DNA of 7,614 bases from an uncultured Clostridia bacterium (GTDB lineage Bacteria > Bacillota > Clostridia > UBA1381 > UMGS1253), in assembly GCA_934456295.1 (NCBI GenBank), contig CAKSHB010000061.1, positions 1 to 7,614 on the forward strand. Direction: 5' to 3'. The notes below the pieces were generated by a model. The model was given only the letters and a program-made list of their open reading frames with translations. It did not search any database and was not told where the DNA came from. A program made the translations under genes and the position numbers. This document shows, piece after piece, positions 4,701 to 7,614 of this stretch (positions are counted from its first letter, which is position 1; every line of letters begins with the position of its first letter).

Positions 4701-5654
4701 ATGATAGAGATGGAAAAACCCAGAGTGGAATGTATAGAGATGCGTGAAGAGGCTCATTACGGAAAATTCGTGGTAGAGCCTTTGGAGCGCGGTTATGGAA
4801 CAACCCTCGGAAATTCTCTCAGAAGAATATTGCTATCTTCTCTTCCGGGCGCTGCCGTAAATTCTATCAAGATTGACGGCGTGCTGCATGAGTTTTCGGT
4901 AATCCCCGGCGTAAAAGAGGATGTTACTGAGCTTGTGCTGAACATAAAGGGAATTGCTGCAAAAATTCACAGCGATGAACCCAAGCTGGTTACTATTGAT
5001 GCGCAGGGACCGTGTGTTGTAACGGCAGGCGACATTAAAACCGATGCTGACGTCGAAATATTAAATCCCGATTTGTACATTGCTACTCTCGGAGAGGGCG
5101 CAAAGCTCTATATAGAGCTTTCGATGTCGAAGGGCAGAGGCTATGTGTCGGCAGAGAAAAACCGTGAAAATGCACAGCAGCAGATTATCGGTGTGATACC
5201 GGTAGACTCGATTTTTACTCCCGTAAAAAAGGTTAACTATAAGGTTGAGCCGGCGCGCGTAGGTGCGGCATATGATTTTGACAAGCTTACGATTGAAGTT
5301 TGGACAAACGGAACGCTGAAGCCGAATGAGGCGATAAGCCTTGCGGCGAAAATCATGAGTGAGCATTTGTCGCTGTTTATCGATTTGTCAGACAGTGCAA
5401 AGAACGTTGAAGTCATGGTTGAGAAGGAAGAAAGCAAAAAAGAAAAAGTGCTTGAAATGACGATTGAGGATCTTGATTTATCAGTTCGTTCTTATAACTG
5501 CTTAAAGCGTGCAGGTATCAACACAGTTGAGGACCTTGCAAATAAGACGGAAGAGGACATGATGAAGGTTCGCAACCTCGGAAGAAAGTCACTTGAAGAA
5601 GTAATCCATAAGCTGGAGTCTTTAAATCTGGCGCTTCGCAGAGAAGACGACTGA
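4701..5654 (+). CDS. rpoA: DNA-directed RNA polymerase subunit alpha
   Basis: The alpha dimer nucleates RNA polymerase assembly, and its C-terminal domain contacts UP-element DNA and activators. The product is 317 residues from ATG 4701, close to the usual 314-330. The N-terminal dimerisation and assembly domain covers about 1-235, with FVVEPLERGYGTTLGNSLRR (23-42), LPGAAVNSIKIDGVLHEF and SKGRGYV. A charged linker (EKEESKKEK, 241-249) follows, then the C-terminal domain (about 252-317) with two helix-hairpin-helix segments: SVRSYNCLKRAGI (261-273, with R263, N266 and C267 at the DNA-binding positions) and RNLGRKSLEEV (291-301). It lies 72 bases after rpsD and 47 before rplQ, the standard order. 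Confidence 0.98.
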   Translation: MIEMEKPRVECIEMREEAHYGKFVVEPLERGYGTTLGNSLRRILLSSLPGAAVNSIKIDGVLHEFSVIPGVKEDVTELVLNIKGIAAKIHSDEPKLVTIDAQGPCVVTAGDIKTDADVEILNPDLYIATLGEGAKLYIELSMSKGRGYVSAEKNRENAQQQIIGVIPVDSIFTPVKKVNYKVEPARVGAAYDFDKLTIEVWTNGTLKPNEAISLAAKIMSEHLSLFIDLSDSAKNVEVMVEKEESKKEKVLEMTIEDLDLSVRSYNCLKRAGINTVEDLANKTEEDMMKVRNLGRKSLEEVIHKLESLNLALRREDD

Positions 5655-5686
5655 TAAAAGACTTAACAAATACGGTATTTTGAGTC

Positions 5687-5695
5687 AAAGGAGGT
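5687..5695 (+). promoter_or_regulatory. rplQ ribosome binding site
   Basis: AAAGGAGGT lies six bases before ATG 5702. An in-frame TTG at 5698-5700 region and one at 5696 lie almost on top of the site, so ATG 5702 is the proper start. Confidence 0.8.
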
Positions 5696-5701
5696 TTGGT
5701 T

Positions 5702-6043
5702 ATGCCGGGAACAAGAAAATTAGGTCGTCCGACCGACCAGAGAAGGGCAATGCTTCGCAACCTTGTTACAAGCTTTTTGGAAACAGGACGCATTGAAACA
5801 ACGGTGACACGTGCAAAGGAAACAAGAAGCATGGCTGAGAAGATGATTACGCTTGCAAAAGAGAACACGCTTCATTCAAGACGTCAGGCTCTTGCATTTA
5901 TAACAAAGGAAGCAGTTGTTGCAAAGCTTTTCAGTGAAATCGGCCCCAAATATGCCGACAGAAACGGCGGCTATACAAGAATAATGAGAATAGGACCGCG
6001 CCGCGGCGACGCAGCTGAGATGGCTATTCTGGAGCTTGTATAA
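5702..6043 (+). CDS. rplQ: 50S ribosomal protein L17
   Basis: L17 binds 23S rRNA near the polypeptide exit side of the large subunit. The 113 residues match the short bacterial form. Seen: start MPGTRKLGRPTDQRRAMLRN, then LVTSFLETGRIETTVTRAKE, the central segment LAKENTLHSRRQALAFI, and the conserved end NGGYTRIMRIGPRRGDAAEM. It is the last gene of the alpha operon. In many Bacillota an ECF transporter or truA-rplM-rpsI follows; here the operon ends at a strong terminator instead. Confidence 0.98.
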   Translation: MPGTRKLGRPTDQRRAMLRNLVTSFLETGRIETTVTRAKETRSMAEKMITLAKENTLHSRRQALAFITKEAVVAKLFSEIGPKYADRNGGYTRIMRIGPRRGDAAEMAILELV

Positions 6044-6053
6044 TTTAAAAATA

Positions 6054-6067
6054 TGCGGTGAACCGCA
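6054..6067 (+). other. Hairpin in the rplQ 3' untranslated region
   Basis: TGCGG (6054-6058) pairs with CCGCA (6063-6067) around TGAA, eleven bases after the rplQ stop and just ahead of the terminator. It may be an mRNA-stabilising element. No T-run follows. Confidence 0.35.
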
Positions 6068-6078
6068 GTAAATAAATC

Positions 6079-6113
6079 AAAAAGCGTCTATATTTTAATA
6101 TAGACGCTTTTTT
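6079..6113. terminator. Bidirectional intrinsic terminator between rplQ and the feoB remnant
   Basis: GCGTCTATATT (6084-6094) and AATATAGACGC (6097-6107) form a strong stem followed by six T (6108-6113). Five A (6079-6083) precede it, so the opposite strand also reads stem then T-run. The full palindrome 6079-6112 is perfect over 16 pairs. It should stop the alpha operon transcript and also any transcript of the convergent feoB remnant. Confidence 0.92.
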
Positions 6114-6142
6114 GCGCTCATAATTAAACCGAGAAGGACAGA

Positions 6143-6997
6143 TTAAACCGGAAGGAACAGGCGCGCCGCGTTTGCGGTGATAAAGCAGATTATAATTCCC
6201 GTAACCGTGGGTATCAGAAATGCTGCGGCAGTCCATTTAAATGAGCCGGTTTCTTTATAAATGGTGATACATGTTGTTGCACATGGGAAATGCATAAGTG
6301 AAAAAAGCATTGTGCACACGGCGGTGAGCCATGTCCAGCCGTTCGCAGTAAGCAGCGTATGCAGCTCCCACACAGAACTCATATCCGTTATCGTGCCGCC
6401 TGCCATATAGCTCATAATTATAATCGGCATAACAATTTCGTTTGCGGGCAGACCGAGTATAAATGCTGTGAGTATAACGCCGTCAAGACCGAGCAGTCTT
6501 GCAAACGGATCCAGAAAACCGCTGCATATTGCAAGAATGCTTGAACCGTCTATGTATGTGTTTGCCATGAGCCATATGAACAATCCTGCCGGAGCCGCAA
6601 CTGCTGCTGCACGGCCGAGAACAAACAGCGTTCTGTCAAACACGGAACGAACAATTACCTTGCCGACTTGGGGGACACGGTACGGCGGAAGTTCAAGGGC
6701 AAATGATGACGGCATGCCTTTCAAAAGTGTTCCCGACAGCAGCCGCGATACTATAAGCGTCATTGCAACGCCAAAAACTATAACGGCTGTGAGAATTAGT
6801 GTTGACACAAGCGACTGACAAAAACCTGCCGCAACAGTTCCCGTAAAAAACATTGTGATTATGCTGATTAGCGTCGGGAAGCGTCCGTTACATGGGACAA
6901 AGTTGTTCGTCAGTATCGCAATAAGGCGTTCCCGCGGAGAATCTATTATGCGGCAGCCCGTTACTCCGCATGCATTGCACCCAAACCCCATACACAT
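6143..6997 (-). pseudogene. feoB: C-terminal fragment of ferrous iron transport protein B (FeoB), 5' truncated
   Basis: FeoB imports Fe2+ through the inner membrane using an N-terminal GTPase domain and two Gate domains. This 284-residue ORF matches only the C-terminal part. Seen: MCMGFGCNACGVTGCRIIDS and PRERLIAILTNNFVPCNGRF at 1-40 (Gate region, Cys-rich), two membrane segments (about 45-88), the FeoB signature LELPPYRVP (101-109), and further membrane segments near 122-144, 171-198, 222-245 and 254-277, including LHFPC-like MHFPCATTC. The GTPase domain and first membrane helices, normally several hundred residues, are absent. Codons upstream of the ATG at 6997 read Tyr-Ile-Ser-Ile then a TAA stop at 7010-7012, with no FeoB similarity and no Shine-Dalgarno. 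The surviving frame is intact, so truncation is recent, or a fragment is expressed; loss of the GTPase makes normal transport unlikely. Confidence 0.75.
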
Positions 6998-7058
6998 GTA
7001 AATGGAAATTTAAGATACATTAAAAGCCATAACAGTTGTATTGCCATTCAAGTTTTAA

Positions 7059-7136
7059 GTCTTTGAATATTAAAAGAAGTTTGTTGTTAATTGCTTAATT
7101 GTGATTGATAATGAGCTTCTTTTAATATTTAAGGAT
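7059..7136 (+). repeat. 36-bp long hairpin (possible miniature inverted-repeat element or small RNA)
   Basis: Bases 7059-7094 pair with 7101-7136 without a bulge or mismatch, around a six-base loop (TTAATT). The core AATATTAAAAGAAG (7066-7079) and CTTCTTTTAATATT (7116-7129) is a perfect 14-bp inverted repeat. By my count 26 pairs are Watson-Crick and 10 are G-U. The G-U pairs become A-C mismatches on the other strand, so the full stem exists only in + strand RNA. TTTTA occurs on both sides (7053-7057 and 7138-7142), like a short target duplication. No protein is encoded. Confidence 0.7.
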
Positions 7137-7203
7137 ATTTTATATTACAATACTAAAACCGCTGCCATACCTAAAATAACAAGCCTTAAAACGATGATTT
7201 CAT

Positions 7204-7212
7204 TGGCATAAT
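7204..7212 (+). promoter_or_regulatory. Candidate extended -10 promoter of the HU-like gene
   Basis: TGGCATAAT (7204-7212) fits an extended -10 (TGn plus CATAAT, five of six to TATAAT). The best -35 candidate, CTTAAA (7185-7190) at 16 bases, is weak, as extended -10 promoters allow. Transcription would begin near 7219, just ahead of the Shine-Dalgarno. Confidence 0.35.
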
Positions 7213-7234
7213 ACCACAACGAAAGGAGAAATGA

Positions 7235-7465
7235 ATGGATACTATAAATAAGAATGAATTGATTGACAGAATATCCGCAAAACTCAACAAAGAGCGTATT
7301 GTAGTCGGTGGCAATAAATTTGCATACAAGAAAAAATACCACTTGAAATACTCTGAAGCCATTATCAGAAAAGTAGTAGATGCTTTTTGGGCTGTTGTAG
7401 CCGATACCATAGCTGACGGAGATAAAATATCAATTCAAAACTACATGACGATATACCCAAAGTAG
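7235..7465 (+). CDS. HU-like DNA-binding protein, probably C-terminally truncated
   Basis: HU proteins are small dimeric proteins that bend DNA. This 76-residue product has the HU-type N-terminal body: NKNELIDRISAKL (5-17, first helix), then YSEAIIRKVVDAFWAVVADT (39-58, second helix) and GDKISIQNYMTIYPK (62-76), which corresponds to the start of the beta sheet. The DNA-contacting arm and its Arg-Asn-Pro region are missing; usual length is about 90 or, in phage-type relatives, somewhat more. Start ATG 7235 lies six bases after AAAGGAG (7222-7228); ATG 7231 is out of frame and too close. The insert between helices (KERIVVGGNKFAYKKKYHLK) differs from housekeeping HU and is more like phage or mobile-element relatives, which is inference. 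No frame after TAG 7465 resumes an HU arm. It may be a remnant or a short variant. Confidence 0.6.
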   Translation: MDTINKNELIDRISAKLNKERIVVGGNKFAYKKKYHLKYSEAIIRKVVDAFWAVVADTIADGDKISIQNYMTIYPK

Positions 7466-7575
7466 CATGCCGCATAGAGGTTTGTCATATGTCGGAACAA
7501 GCGTGTCAATAATTCTCGATCGCATAAATATCTTTGTCCTCTGCAAAATATGACGATACACCAACCCAGGCACAT
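7466..7575. other. Non-coding tail after the HU-like ORF
   Basis: No clear gene is seen. The three + frames give no HU-like continuation. A 33-codon - strand frame ending at 7506 (C-terminus AEDKDIYAIENY) looks protein-like but is closed by a stop at 7608-7610 and cannot be assigned. Confidence 0.4.
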
Positions 7576-7608
7576 AGAAACGGCACGGTATAAAACTGTG
7601 CCGTTTCT
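7576..7608 (+). terminator. Candidate intrinsic terminator downstream of the HU-like gene
   Basis: AGAAACGGCAC (7576-7586) pairs with GTGCCGTTTCT (7598-7608), extended inward by three pairs (one G-U) to 14 bp around a five-base loop ATAAA. The 3' arm supplies TTTCTT, a weak U-tract. It lies 110 bases after the HU-like stop, roughly where a longer HU gene would end. It could also serve the opposite strand. Confidence 0.55.
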
Positions 7609-7614
7609 TATAAG

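Larger units (their letters stand above)
6998..7234. other. AT-rich intergenic segment
   Basis: This is 237 bases between the divergent feoB remnant and the HU-like gene. The first part (7001-7140) is 76% A+T. I see no convincing ORF. It holds the long hairpin at 7059-7136 and a candidate promoter near 7204. It begins exactly where FeoB homology stops, so it may mark the join of a deletion or insertion. Confidence 0.6.

Noticed and set aside
6359..6818. + strand ORFs opposite the feoB remnant
   Set aside because: They are antisense to a clear FeoB sequence, have unbalanced composition, and show no family features.
7145..7410. - strand ORFs opposite the HU-like gene
   Set aside because: Hydrophobic readings of AT-rich DNA that overlap the better supported HU-like ORF, which has its own ribosome binding site.
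7506..7607. - strand frame ending AEDKDIYAIENY
   Set aside because: It looks protein-like but has only 33 codons, is closed upstream by a stop in the terminator-like hairpin, and matches no family I know.

Overview
This window reads as chromosomal DNA of a Gram-positive bacterium of the class Clostridia (Bacillota), probably close to the Oscillospiraceae/Ruminococcaceae. The assignment is inferred from gene order, strong AGGAGG-type ribosome binding sites, a TTG start, the KOW gene between map and infA, and zinc-binding (four-Cys or Cys3His) forms of Adk, S4 and L36. No database search was possible.

Positions 1-6043 are the end of the spc ribosomal operon running into the alpha operon, all on the + strand: secY (3' part only), adk, map, a KOW-domain RNA-binding protein gene, infA, rpmJ, rpsM, rpsK, rpsD, rpoA, rplQ. 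Together they supply the SecYEG channel core, adenine nucleotide balance, N-terminal Met removal, initiation factor 1, ribosomal proteins L36, S13, S11, S4 and L17, and the RNA polymerase alpha subunit. rpsD lies inside the alpha operon as in E. coli, not as a separate gene as in Bacillus. Spacing is tight from adk to rpmJ. There are two notable untranslated gaps: a 260-base, highly structured leader before rpsM and a 101-base structured leader before rpsD. They share a sequence motif, and I infer that they are candidates for autoregulation by S4. The operon ends in a near-perfect palindromic terminator (about 6079-6113) that can work in both directions.

Positions 6143-6997 (- strand) carry the C-terminal part of a ferrous iron transporter FeoB. 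The GTPase domain and first membrane segments are missing, homology stops at 6997, and no ribosome binding site precedes the ORF, so it looks like a gene remnant. Upstream of it, 6998-7234 is about three-quarters A+T and contains a 78-base hairpin (7059-7136) with 36 uninterrupted pairs when read as + strand RNA, flanked by the 5-base repeat TTTTA. A short HU-like DNA-binding protein gene follows (7235-7465) with its own candidate promoter and ribosome binding site. It lacks the DNA-binding arm and is probably truncated. The window closes with a 14-bp hairpin that looks like a terminator.

The left 6 kb is therefore ordinary housekeeping DNA with unusual leaders, and the right 1.5 kb looks like a rearranged or decaying accessory segment. 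The best candidates for undescribed biology are the rpsM/rpsD leader RNAs and the 7059-7136 hairpin. I see no defence system, CRISPR array, tRNA, rRNA or complete mobile element.
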